From Streptomyces sp. TG1A-8 (GTDB lineage: Bacteria; Actinomycetota; Actinomycetes; Streptomycetales; Streptomycetaceae), in NCBI RefSeq assembly GCF_030499535.1, contig NZ_JASTLB010000001.1, forward strand, positions 3,472,001-3,536,000: DNA of 64,000 bases, read 5' to 3'. The position numbers were made by a program, and so were the translations under genes. The notes beneath the pieces were generated by a model, which did not search any database, was not told the DNA's origin, and saw nothing but the letters and a program-made list of their open reading frames with translations. Below, piece by piece: positions 25,926-33,710 of this stretch (position 1 is its first letter; every line of letters starts with the position of its first letter).

Positions 25926-26086
25926 GCCGGGACGGCCGTGCGCCGGGACGGCCGTGCGCCGGGACGGCCGTGCGCCGGGACGAGCAGGCGGCGGGACGGC
26001 CCCGGGCCGGAGCACGCCTCGGGCCGGAGCACGCCTCGGCCGGGAGGGCCATGGGCCGGGGACGGGCGCGGGCCGGGGACGGGCGC
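25926..26086. repeat. Three short tandem repeat blocks downstream of the luciferase-like gene
   Basis: The 358-base gap 25841-26198 contains no gene. It holds 16-bp GCCGGGACGGCCGTGC repeated three times without error (25926-25973). Then a 17-bp unit GGGCCGGAGCACGCCTC occurs twice (26004-26037), and a 17-bp unit GGGCCGGGGACGGGCGC twice (26053-26086). The units share a GGGCCGG core, suggesting successive slippage expansions. Confidence 0.8.
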
Positions 26087-26151
26087 GGGCCGGGGGCGGC
26101 CGGGGCGAGGACGGCACCGGTGCGGGGCGCGGACGCCCCGGCGCGCAGACG

Positions 26152-26185
26152 CCGGAGGGCGCCCCCGGGCGGGGGCGCCCTCCGG
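26152..26185. terminator. Bidirectional terminator hairpin
   Basis: CCGGAGGGCGCCCCCG and its perfect complement are separated by two bases, just between the convergent luciferase-like and rhomboid-like genes. Confidence 0.7.
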
Positions 26186-26198
26186 GCCGCCGGTCGTG

Positions 26199-26825
26199 TC
26201 AGGCGGTCCGGCGACGGCGGCGGCGACGGCGCAGCAGGAGGCCCGCGCCGAGGGCGGCGCCGGTCAGGGTGGGCAGGCCGTGGATGTCGCGGAAGGCCGT
26301 GTCCACCACCGCCCCGGCCAGGACCGCGGCCCCCCAGATCCGCACGCGGTTGAGCAGCGGCCGGGGCCAGCCCCGCTCGCCGGCGTCGAGGAAGAGCCAG
26401 GCCACCAGGCCGCCGGCGAGCCCGAGCACGGCGATGGAGTTGCCGGCGCCGTGCGGCTGCCAGAGGTAGCCGACGAGTTCGCCGACGGCCGCGGGCGCCA
26501 GGTACAGCGCCAGCATGCCGCGGGTGCCGAAGATCCGCTCGACGGGCGCGCCGAGGGCCGCGACGGCGGGCACGGTCACGAGCGCCTGCCAGCCGGGCGA
26601 CTGCACGAGCAACGGGGACAGCACGCGCCACCACTCGCCCGAGGCCAGCGCGTCCGGGTCCCGCCGCAGCGCCTCCAGCACCTCGGGGAAGGGGAACTGG
26701 GCCGCGGTCACCGCCCCGGTGACCAGCAGCACGGACGCCGTCGCCGGCGGCAGCCGCCACCAGCGGGTCCCGGACCCGGAGGCCGGGAGCGGTCCGTGCT
26801 CGTCGTGCCGTACGCCGGTCACCAT
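26199..26825 (-). CDS. Rhomboid-family intramembrane protease-like protein
   Basis: The 208-residue integral membrane protein has about six hydrophobic segments. Rhomboid features are the serine motif GAGNSIAVLGLAGGL and a C-terminal histidine in FRDIHGLPTLTGAALGAG, consistent with the Ser-His dyad. It also has EWWRVLSPLLVQ near the first loop. The C-terminus is a run of arginines. The ATG at 26825 has AGGAGG upstream, so the longer open frame to 26909 is not used. Its role in the cluster is unknown; it may be a resident chromosomal gene or serve peptide processing. Confidence 0.8.
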   Translation of the reverse strand: MVTGVRHDEHGPLPASGSGTRWWRLPPATASVLLVTGAVTAAQFPFPEVLEALRRDPDALASGEWWRVLSPLLVQSPGWQALVTVPAVAALGAPVERIFGTRGMLALYLAPAAVGELVGYLWQPHGAGNSIAVLGLAGGLVAWLFLDAGERGWPRPLLNRVRIWGAAVLAGAVVDTAFRDIHGLPTLTGAALGAGLLLRRRRRRRRTA

Positions 26826-26954
26826 GTGTCCTCCTGTCTGCGCCGTCGCCTTCGCGTCGTCCCGGCCGCCGGCCCGGACGTTCGCCCGGCGGCTGCTCCA
26901 TGCATCCACACCCTGCTCAAGTCCCGCTGGAGGCTACCCCGTTCGGGGACGCGA

Positions 26955-28001
26955 TCAGGCGGTGGGCCGCGGGCGGGAGGCGACCAGGATGCGCAGGGGC
27001 AGTCCCGGACGGGCGTGCAGTTCGGTCTCGGTCAGGCCGGCCCCGGCCAGCATCCCGCGGTGCGCGGCCGTCGAGTGCATCTCACCGCCCCGCGTCCAGG
27101 AGAGCATCAGCAGGCCCAGCAGGTGGGCGTGCGGCTCCTCGGCCGGCGGCTGGTCGCCGGTGGTGAACCCCATGACGACGAGCCTGCCGTCCGGCGCGAG
27201 CGCACCGGCGAGCCTGCGCACCAGGGCCGCGGCCCGGTCGGGCGGGAAGTGGAAGAGCACGTTGCCGACCACGATCAGGTCGTAGGACCGGGTCAGCGGC
27301 ACCTCGAAGGCGTCGCCCGGCAGCATCTCCACCCGGTCGCGCACGCCCAGTCGCTCGGCGTGCCGGCCGGCCACCTCCAGCACGGTCGGCCAGTCCTGCG
27401 AGTGGACCCGGGCCTGCGGCAGGCGCTGGGCGAGCACGTAGCCGGACAGCCCGTGACCGCAGCCGACGTCGAGCACGTCGAGGTCCTCGCGCGGGCGGGC
27501 CCAGGAGTCGAGCACGTCGGCGAGCAGTCCGGCCGCCCGCAGCGTGCCGAAGGTGGTGTGGGTGGCGAAGTCCGACCAGTAGGGGAAGTCGGGCGCGAGG
27601 GCGTCGACACCCGGCACCGGGGTGCCCTCGCGCACGGTCCGCGCCAGCTGTCCCAGCGCCTCCCACTCGCCCTGGCTGGACGCCACCGCGGTGATGCCGC
27701 CGCAGTACTGCGGGCTGCTGCTGACCAGCAGGTCCTCCGCGCCGGCGGCCAGTTCGTACCAGTCGTCGCGGCCCTGGAGCAGGCCCAGCGCGGCCAGGGC
27801 CCCGAGCAGCAGCCGGGTGCCGCGCGGGTCGGTGCCCAGCCGGGCCGCCACCTCCGCCGCGTCGGCGGGCCCCTTCGCCAGCGCGTCGAAGACGCCCAGC
27901 TCGACCCCGGCGCGGAGCACGGCGGTCGCCTTGAACCCGGCCATCATCTCGAACAGCTTCTGCGGCGTCAGCCGCGCGGCTGCGCTGTCGGCCTCGGTCA
28001 C
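26955..28001 (-). CDS. SAM-dependent O-methyltransferase (family 2, dimerising)
   Basis: The 348-residue protein has an N-terminal dimerisation winged helix (LFEMMAGFKATAVLRAGVE, then TRLLLGALAALGLL) and a Rossmann SAM domain with LDVLDVGCGHGLSGYV at residues 174-189. Later it reads VVGNVLFHFPPDRAAALVRR. This family methylates hydroxyls on polyketide aglycones and also C- or O-positions of deoxysugars. The GTG at 28001 is preceded by GGAAGGAGCGAGC. It is transcribed divergently from glycosyltransferase C. Confidence 0.9.
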   Translation of the reverse strand: MTEADSAAARLTPQKLFEMMAGFKATAVLRAGVELGVFDALAKGPADAAEVAARLGTDPRGTRLLLGALAALGLLQGRDDWYELAAGAEDLLVSSSPQYCGGITAVASSQGEWEALGQLARTVREGTPVPGVDALAPDFPYWSDFATHTTFGTLRAAGLLADVLDSWARPREDLDVLDVGCGHGLSGYVLAQRLPQARVHSQDWPTVLEVAGRHAERLGVRDRVEMLPGDAFEVPLTRSYDLIVVGNVLFHFPPDRAAALVRRLAGALAPDGRLVVMGFTTGDQPPAEEPHAHLLGLLMLSWTRGGEMHSTAAHRGMLAGAGLTETELHARPGLPLRILVASRPRPTA

Positions 28002-28189
28002 GCTCGCTCCTTCCACGGGCCGCCCGGGGGCGGCCGCCGGCAGTATCCGGCCGCCATGGTGGGCCGGCCCGCTGCAGCACCGCTCCACTCCCGCTCGAAC
28101 CGGGCGGGCGGGCCCGTCCGGTCTCCACCCCGCTTCGAGGGCGCCGCGCGAGGCTGGTCCGCCGATCCGGTCCCGCGAGGAGGGCGCCC
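28002..28189. promoter_or_regulatory. Divergent promoter region, methyltransferase/glycosyltransferase C
   Basis: These 188 bases lie between divergent genes. TCGA-containing boxes occur at 28095 (TCGAACC) and 28135 (TCGAGGG). They are 40 bp apart and not in an 11-bp pair, so SARP binding is uncertain. No clear promoter hexamers are visible. Confidence 0.35.
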
Positions 28190-29413
28190 ATGCGTGTGCT
28201 GTTCACCGTCTCGGCCTGGAAGGGCCACTGGTATCCCCTGGTGCCGCTCGGCTGGGCGCTGCAGGCCTCGGGACACGAGGTGCGGGTGGCGTGCGCCCCG
28301 TCGCAGTGCGAGGACCTCGCCCGGGCGGGGCTGACCCCCGTGCCGGTGCTGGGCGAGGTCGACATGGTCTTCCTGGCCAGGCTGCAGAACGTGTGGGACG
28401 CGCAGGCGGGCCGGTGGCCGTACGCCGGGCTGCCGCCGCACCCGGTCACCGGCGCGCCCATGGCGTCCCTGGCCGAGTTCCCCTTCGGCGAGTTCGCCCG
28501 AGAGAGCGGCACCCGGCTCGCCGGGCCCACCCGCCTGGGCTTCGACGCGGCCGTCGACCTGGCCCGGCGCTGGCGTCCCGACCTGGTGGTGCACGAGCTG
28601 CTGAGCATGGAGGGCCTGCTCGCCGCGCGGGTCCTCGGCGTCCCCGCGGTGCTGCACCTGTGGGGGCCGGTCGGCACGCACGAGGACGAACCGGGGCTGC
28701 ACCTGCGCCCGGAGGACCCCACCGGGGCGTTCGCCCGGCACGGCGCCGGTGAACTCGGCCCGGACCTCGTGGAGTACGTCGTCGACCCGTGCCCCGGGGC
28801 GCTGCGCCCGCGCACCTCGGCACGGCGGCTGCCGGTGCGCTACGTCCCGTACAACGGCCCGGGTGCCGCGGCGCCCCTCGCGCCGGCCGCCGCCGGGCGG
28901 CCCCGGGTCTGCGTGGTGTGGGGGAACTCGGTCACCCGGATGGTGGGACCGCAGGCCGCCGTCCTGCCCGCGGTGGTGGAGGCCGTCGCCGGGCTGGACG
29001 TGGAGGTGGTGCTCACCGCCAACGCCGCCGACGCGGCCGCGCTCGGTCCGCTGCCGCCGTCCGTGCGGGTGCTGGAGGACCACCCGCTGCACCAGTTGCT
29101 GCCCGGCTGTGCCGCGGTGGTCCACCACGGAGGCGCGGGCACGCTGATGACGGCGCTGGCCGCGGGCGTGCCGCAGCTGGCGCTGCCGTGCGCGATGGAC
29201 CAGTTCGTCAACGCCCGGCGGCTGGCCGCGTCCGGCGCCGGCCTCGCCGTGCCCGCCCACCGGGCCGCGGTGGCCGGGGTGCGCGAGGCGGTGGCGGCGC
29301 TGCTGGAGCGCCCCGGCCACCGCGAGGCCGCCGGGGCGCTGCGCCGGGAGGTCCTCGCCCTGCCGTCGCCGCTGCGGCTGGTGGCGGACCTGGAGGAGCT
29401 GGCCGCGCGCTGA
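28190..29413 (+). CDS. Glycosyltransferase (GT1 family) C
   Basis: This 407-residue GT-B enzyme is a member of a four-gene paralogue group with 44793, 46102 and 53641. It shares the start MRVLFTVSAWKGHWYPLVPL, a DAQAGRWPY/PHPVTG segment, and the donor motif HHGGAG at residue 312 followed by VPQLALPCAMDQFVNARRLA. GAGGAGGGCGCCC precedes the ATG. It stands alone on the plus strand between a divergent methyltransferase gene and the convergent ABC permease gene, ending in a strong terminator. Confidence 0.95.
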   Translation: MRVLFTVSAWKGHWYPLVPLGWALQASGHEVRVACAPSQCEDLARAGLTPVPVLGEVDMVFLARLQNVWDAQAGRWPYAGLPPHPVTGAPMASLAEFPFGEFARESGTRLAGPTRLGFDAAVDLARRWRPDLVVHELLSMEGLLAARVLGVPAVLHLWGPVGTHEDEPGLHLRPEDPTGAFARHGAGELGPDLVEYVVDPCPGALRPRTSARRLPVRYVPYNGPGAAAPLAPAAAGRPRVCVVWGNSVTRMVGPQAAVLPAVVEAVAGLDVEVVLTANAADAAALGPLPPSVRVLEDHPLHQLLPGCAAVVHHGGAGTLMTALAAGVPQLALPCAMDQFVNARRLAASGAGLAVPAHRAAVAGVREAVAALLERPGHREAAGALRREVLALPSPLRLVADLEELAAR

Positions 29414-29438
29414 CGGACGTGCGGCGGGGTGCGCGCAC

Positions 29439-29471
29439 GGGGCCCGCCCCCCTTTGCGGGGGGCGGGCCCC
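29439..29471. terminator. Bidirectional terminator hairpin
   Basis: GGGGCCCGCCCCCC pairs perfectly with GGGGGGCGGGCCCC across a five-base TTTGC loop. It sits between the convergent glycosyltransferase C and ABC permease genes. Confidence 0.8.
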
Positions 29472-29488
29472 GCCGCCGGTCCGGCCGG

Positions 29489-30217
29489 TCAGACCCGGAT
29501 CTCGTCCCGCCGGTACATCCACGCGGCCAGCGCGGCGAACAGCACCAGGTAGCCGCCGAGCACGGCCACGTCGGCCGGGTGCGGCCAGTGCCCGAGCTGG
29601 GCGCTGTGCCCCAGCTCCGCCAGGTGGTACGTCGGGGTCAGCTCGGCCACGACGCGCAGCCACGACGGGAAGATCTCCACCGGCCAGAACAGGCCGCCCA
29701 CCATGGAGAAGCCCATGTTCACCACCATCAGCCCGATGGTGATCGAGGTGGTGGAGAACATGTAGCCCAGCATGACGCTCAGCGCGCAGAAGACGAGGCT
29801 GCCGAGCCACACGGCGGCGCCCGAGGCCAGCCAGAGCGCGGCGGGCATGCGGACGTCGTTGAAGAGCGCGCCGAAGACGAAGATGGTCAGGGTCGCGGCG
29901 AGGCTGACCACCGCGGCGGTGAGGACCTTCGCCGTGATGTAGAGGCCGCTGGACATCGAGGTGAGCCGCAGCTGGCGGGTCCAGCCCACCTCGCGCTCGG
30001 CGGCGATGCGCGGGCCGCCGGTGTTCAGGGACGCGCCGATCGCGCTGAACACCGCCATGGACACCAGCAGGTACTTGGCCACCGAGGTGCCGCCGAGGGT
30101 GTGGCCCTGCCCGCGCGCGGAGGACAGGTAGATGATGATCGGCATCCCGACGGTGAACAGGACGAAGCGCCAGTCGCGCAGGGCGCGCTTGATCTCCAGC
30201 TCCAGCATGACGGTCAT
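29489..30217 (-). CDS. ABC-2 type permease, exporter 1
   Basis: The 242-residue membrane subunit of a two-gene exporter has six hydrophobic stretches, for example LLVSMAVFSAIGASL, LWLASGAAVWLGSLVFCAL and LIVVNMGFSMVGGLFW-like segments. It ends in the short tail MYRRDEIRV. The start overlaps the ATPase stop (ATGA). By analogy to DrrA/DrrB-type systems in aromatic polyketide clusters it would export the product and confer self-resistance. Confidence 0.92.
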   Translation of the reverse strand: MTVMLELEIKRALRDWRFVLFTVGMPIIIYLSSARGQGHTLGGTSVAKYLLVSMAVFSAIGASLNTGGPRIAAEREVGWTRQLRLTSMSSGLYITAKVLTAAVVSLAATLTIFVFGALFNDVRMPAALWLASGAAVWLGSLVFCALSVMLGYMFSTTSITIGLMVVNMGFSMVGGLFWPVEIFPSWLRVVAELTPTYHLAELGHSAQLGHWPHPADVAVLGGYLVLFAALAAWMYRRDEIRV

Positions 30218-31152
30218 CGGACCGGCTCCTTCTCGCGCGGCGGGGCGTGCTCCCCGGTCAGGCTCAGATAGGCCTGTTCCAGGCCCATCCCGGTGATCTC
30301 CAGGTCCCGGAAGGACGTCCCCTCCAGCACCAGGGCCCGGACGGTGGCGTCGGAGTCCGCGCTGCGCAGCACGACCGAGTCGCCGTGCACGTGCGCGTCC
30401 AGCACGCCCGGCAGCGACTCCAGGGCCGCGGGCCCGGCGCCGGGCGCCGTGAACGCGATCCGGCGCAGCCCGGCCCGCGCCTTCATCTCGGCCGGGGTGG
30501 AGTCGGCGAGCAGCCGGCCCTCGTGCATCACCAGGATCCGGTCGGCGGCGCTGTCCGCCTCCTCCATGTAGTGGGTGGCGAACAGCAGGGTGCGCCCGGC
30601 CCGGGTCTGGGCCCGCATGGTCTGCCAGAACCGGTTGCGGGCGGCCACGTCCATGCCGGCGGTGGGCTCGTCCAGCACGATCAGTTCGGGGTCCTCGACG
30701 ATGGCGAGGGCGAACCGCAGGCGCTGCCGCTGGCCGCCCGAGAGCTTGTCCACGCGGTGCCGGGCGATGTCCTCGATGTCGGCCTGCCGCATGATCTCGT
30801 CGACGGGCAGGGGGTGCCTGGCCAGCTTGTGCGCCAGCCGGACCACGTCGCGGACCCTCACCTCGGGCATCATGCCGCCGGTCTGCAGCATGGCGCCGAC
30901 CCGGCCGGAGCGGATGGCGTCGGCGGGGCGCTGCCCGAACAGCCGCACCTCGCCGGCGTCGGGGCGCACCAGACCGAGCAGCATGTCCAGGGTGGTCGAC
31001 TTGCCGGCGCCGTTGGGGCCCAGCAGGCCGATCGTCCGGCCCGGTTCGACCGTGAAGGAGAGCCCGCGGACGGCGTGGACGTCGCCGTACCGCTTCGACA
31101 CGTCCGTGAGGCTGATCGCGGGCGCCGGCGGGCTCCCGTTGGCGGTTGGCAT
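30214..31152 (-). CDS. ABC transporter ATPase, exporter 1 (DrrA-like)
   Basis: The 312-residue ATPase has Walker A GPNGAGKST (45-53), the Q-loop region MLQTGGMM, signature KLSGGQRQRLRFA, Walker B ELIVLDEPTAGMD and the switch histidine in FATHYMEE. The C-terminal extension of about 80 residues is typical of drug-resistance ATPases. The ATG at 31152 is chosen because the longer open frame runs back through the end of the acyltransferase gene. It is coupled to the permease at its 3' end. Confidence 0.95.
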   Translation of the reverse strand: MPTANGSPPAPAISLTDVSKRYGDVHAVRGLSFTVEPGRTIGLLGPNGAGKSTTLDMLLGLVRPDAGEVRLFGQRPADAIRSGRVGAMLQTGGMMPEVRVRDVVRLAHKLARHPLPVDEIMRQADIEDIARHRVDKLSGGQRQRLRFALAIVEDPELIVLDEPTAGMDVAARNRFWQTMRAQTRAGRTLLFATHYMEEADSAADRILVMHEGRLLADSTPAEMKARAGLRRIAFTAPGAGPAALESLPGVLDAHVHGDSVVLRSADSDATVRALVLEGTSFRDLEITGMGLEQAYLSLTGEHAPPREKEPVR

Positions 31153-31183
31153 GGGGATCGCTGTTCCTTTCGTCGGTGCCGCC

Positions 31184-32272
31184 TCAGGGCACGCGGTGGG
31201 GGGTCGGTGCGTGCGGTCCGGTGCCGGCGGGCGCCGCGTCCGGACCGGCCCACGCGGGACGGCGCAGGATCTCGACCACCGCGCTCGACCAGGTGAAGCC
31301 GGCGCCCACGCCCATGAGCAGGCAGCGGTCGCCGGGTCCGGCCGCCCCGGTGTCGACGAGCCGGCCGAGGCTCGCGAACTGGTCGCCCGCACCGAGGTGG
31401 CCCACCCCGCGGAACCAGGACCAGGTGGTGCGGTCCAGGCCGATGCCCAGCGGGGTGGTGTAGTTGGCCACCAGCCGGCGGCGCCCGAAGTGCGGCAGGA
31501 CGAACCAGTCGATGTCCGCCAGCCCGGTGCCGGCGTCGGCGAGCGCCCCCTCCAGGGCCTCGCGCTGCCCGGCCGCGCTGCGGGCGACCGTCTCGCTCAT
31601 GCTGGCCGTGGCCAGGTAGCTCTTCTGGCACGCCTTGACGTCCAGGGGGCTGCGCACGCTGAACGGCGCCGGGCCGAAGGGGTCGTCGCCGCGGTGCATG
31701 GCCTCCAGGTGCGGGTTGGCGACGGTGACCAGGCTGCGCAGCCGCGCGTAACCGTCCTCGCTGGACAGCACCAGGGCGGATCCGCCGTCCCCGAAGACGC
31801 TGCCCGGGTCGCTGAACCAGCGGTCGATGCCCGGCGGGCAGAAGCGGTCCGCGGCGACGGTCAGCACCGCCGAGGGGCCCCGGGACGCGGTGAGCCGGGT
31901 GGCGGCCAGCTCCAGTGCCGCCATGCCGCCGTTGGACATCTGGCGGATCTCCAGCGCCGGGCACCGGTTGCCCAGCGCCGCCCGCTGCACGTAGGAGGCC
32001 GGGGCCCACATGTCGTGGCCCTGGTAGTAGACGTTGGCGTAGAGCAGGAGGTCCACGGCGGACGGCGGCAGCCCGGAGCGCTCCAGCGCCTGGCGGGCGG
32101 CCCGGGCCGCCATCTCGACGGCGGGCTCGCCGGTGGAGACGGTGGCGGACAGGAAGTCGGTGCGGGCCACGTCCTGCGCGCGGCACAGCCCCTGCGCCAC
32201 GGCGTCACCGACCGGGAGGGGCCGCGGCAGCCAGGTGCCGTTGCCTGCGACGTACACCGACTCGTACTTCAT
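31184..32272 (-). CDS. KAS-III-like acyltransferase with active-site serine
   Basis: The 362-residue thiolase-fold protein is related to KAS III and to the O-acyltransferase branch (CerJ of cervimycin, DpsC of daunorubicin). The nucleophile position is Ser113 (EIRQMSNGGMAAL). His261 is in LPHFGRR, and Asp297 (GHLGAGD) replaces the usual Asn. Ser in place of Cys recalls DpsC, and the Asp recalls CerJ, which esterifies sugars. A role in transferring an acyl group to a sugar, or in choosing the starter, is inferred. The gene lies between an aldo/keto-reductase-like gene and exporter 1 on the minus strand. Confidence 0.85.
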   Translation of the reverse strand: MKYESVYVAGNGTWLPRPLPVGDAVAQGLCRAQDVARTDFLSATVSTGEPAVEMAARAARQALERSGLPPSAVDLLLYANVYYQGHDMWAPASYVQRAALGNRCPALEIRQMSNGGMAALELAATRLTASRGPSAVLTVAADRFCPPGIDRWFSDPGSVFGDGGSALVLSSEDGYARLRSLVTVANPHLEAMHRGDDPFGPAPFSVRSPLDVKACQKSYLATASMSETVARSAAGQREALEGALADAGTGLADIDWFVLPHFGRRRLVANYTTPLGIGLDRTTWSWFRGVGHLGAGDQFASLGRLVDTGAAGPGDRCLLMGVGAGFTWSSAVVEILRRPAWAGPDAAPAGTGPHAPTPHRVP

Positions 32273-32342
32273 GGATCGGGGGCCTTTCGGTACTGGTCTG
32301 CTGCGCTGTCGGGGCCGGGGCGGTGCGGCTCCCGGCCGAGGG

Positions 32343-32480
32343 GCTTTGGACGGGGGGCTTTGGACGGGGGGCTCCGGGCGGGGGCTCCCGGCCCGCAGGT
32401 CCTGCGGGCCGGTCCGGCCGCCGCTGCCGCCGTACGGGGGCCGCCGTACGGGCCGCCGTACGGGTGCCGCCGGGTCGGCG
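32343..32480. repeat. Short tandem repeats and a 21-base palindrome between two minus-strand genes
   Basis: The 225-base gap 32273-32497 holds GGGCTTTGGACGGG repeated twice at its start. The palindrome GGCCCGCAGGTCCTGCGGGC(C) spans 32390-32410. Three or four CCGCCGTACGGG units lie between 32419 and 32465. The palindrome may attenuate transcription between the two genes. Confidence 0.55.
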
Positions 32481-32497
32481 GCGCGGTCCGTGGGCCG

Positions 32498-33478
32498 TTA
32501 CCGGCCGGCCGGCGCGGGGCGGACCGGCAGACGGGAGCCGGCCACCGCCCCGGCGGGGAAGCACGCGGCGAGGGAGTCGACGTGGGCCGGGCCCAGCCGG
32601 TCGGCGGCGGCCGCGATGTTCTCCAGCAGGTGGGCGCGGCGGACGGTGCCGGGGATGGCGACGACGTCCTGTCCCCGGGCGAGCACCCAGGCGAGGGCGA
32701 GGCGCGCCAGCGGGACGCCGCTCTCGGCGGCGATGCGGGCGGCGCCGTCGAGCAGGACGGCGTTGCGGGCGGCGTTGTCCGGGCTGAACCGGGGGTGGTT
32801 GCGGCGGTAGTCGCGCGCGCCGAGCGCGGCGGCGTCCACCGTGCCGGTGAGGAAGCCCCGGCCGAGCGGGCTGCACGCGACGAGGCCGACGCCCAGTTCC
32901 CGCGCGGCCGGCAGGACGGTGTCCTCCACGTCGCGGGACCACAGCGAGTACTCGGTGGCGACGGCGGCGACGGGGTGCACGGCGTGCGCGCGGCGCAGGA
33001 CGTCCGCGGAGACCTCGGACAGCCCGATGTGTCCGATCTTGCCCTCGGCGACCAGCTCCGCCAGGGCGCCCACGCTGTCCTCCACCGGCACCGCGGGGTC
33101 GACCCGGGCCAGGTAGTACAGGTCGATGCGGTCCGTGCCCAGCCGTCGCAGGGAGGCCTCGCAGGCCTGCCGCAGGTACGCCGGCGAGCCGTCGAAGGCG
33201 GTCGGGCGCCCCGACCCGGAGAACACCGCGCCGCCGCGGGTGGCGATCACGGCCCGGTCGCGGACGCCGGCCAGCGCGCGCCCCAGCAGCCGTTCCACGC
33301 CGCCCCCGCCGTAGAAGTCGGCGGTGTCCAGGAGCGTGACGCCCCGTTCGAGCGCCTCGCGCACGAGCGCGACGGCGGCGTCCTCGTCCACGGCACCGTA
33401 GCCGCCGGTCAGTCCGAGGCAGCCCAGCCCGACCGCGGAGACCTCGGGCCCGGCCGCGCCCAGCTTCCTGATGTCCAT
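32498..33478 (-). CDS. Aldo/keto-reductase-like protein with altered catalytic tetrad
   Basis: The 326-residue TIM-barrel protein of the aldo/keto reductase family contains LDTADFYGGGGVERLLGRAL. It keeps Asp51 and Tyr56, but the usual TK lysine is Arg81 (VIATRGG) and the usual LHR histidine is Ala124 (YYLARVDP). NADPH-binding features such as AIPGTVRRAHLLENI remain. Family members in sugar pathways act as 2,3-reductases. The altered tetrad suggests different chemistry or loss of activity. The ATG at 33478 follows GGAAGG, and the stop is TAA. It heads the minus-strand operon toward exporter 1. Confidence 0.85.
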   Translation of the reverse strand: MDIRKLGAAGPEVSAVGLGCLGLTGGYGAVDEDAAVALVREALERGVTLLDTADFYGGGGVERLLGRALAGVRDRAVIATRGGAVFSGSGRPTAFDGSPAYLRQACEASLRRLGTDRIDLYYLARVDPAVPVEDSVGALAELVAEGKIGHIGLSEVSADVLRRAHAVHPVAAVATEYSLWSRDVEDTVLPAARELGVGLVACSPLGRGFLTGTVDAAALGARDYRRNHPRFSPDNAARNAVLLDGAARIAAESGVPLARLALAWVLARGQDVVAIPGTVRRAHLLENIAAAADRLGPAHVDSLAACFPAGAVAGSRLPVRPAPAGR

Positions 33479-33710
33479 GTCGTCCTTCCCGTGAGGCACC
33501 GACGGGTCCTTGGCCCGCACCGGAAAACCGGCCACGACGTGACCGGCGGCCAGGATGACCAGCGGACCTAGAGGGGCGGTGGACCGGCGCCGGGGGCCGG
33601 AACCGGTCCACCGGGGCTCCAGCGGCCTTGGAGGGCGGCGCCCGAGGGTGCGGTTCGAGGGTGAGGCGGGACGTCGCCGCCCCCGAGGACCCCTGATCGA
33701 GAGGACTGCC
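33479..33710. promoter_or_regulatory. Divergent promoter region, reductase-like gene/aromatase
   Basis: The 232-base gap contains a 10-bp inverted repeat GGTGGACCGG (33578-33587)/CCGGTCCACC (33603-33612). Three GAGGG boxes (33631, 33644 and 33657) recur at 13 bp, the last inside TCGAGGG. It probably drives both the minus operon and the plus tailoring operon. The 13-bp spacing differs from the 11-bp SARP pattern. Confidence 0.45.

Noticed and set aside
28135..28152. SARP heptamer pair upstream of glycosyltransferase C
   Set aside because: TCGAGGG at 28135 has no matching TCGA/TTGA box exactly 11 bp away; the next CGAG is at 13 bp.
30575..33571. Open frame of about 1000 codons on the plus strand opposite exporter 1 and the KAS-III-like gene
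   Set aside because: It spans three well-supported minus-strand genes and shows no recognisable domain.
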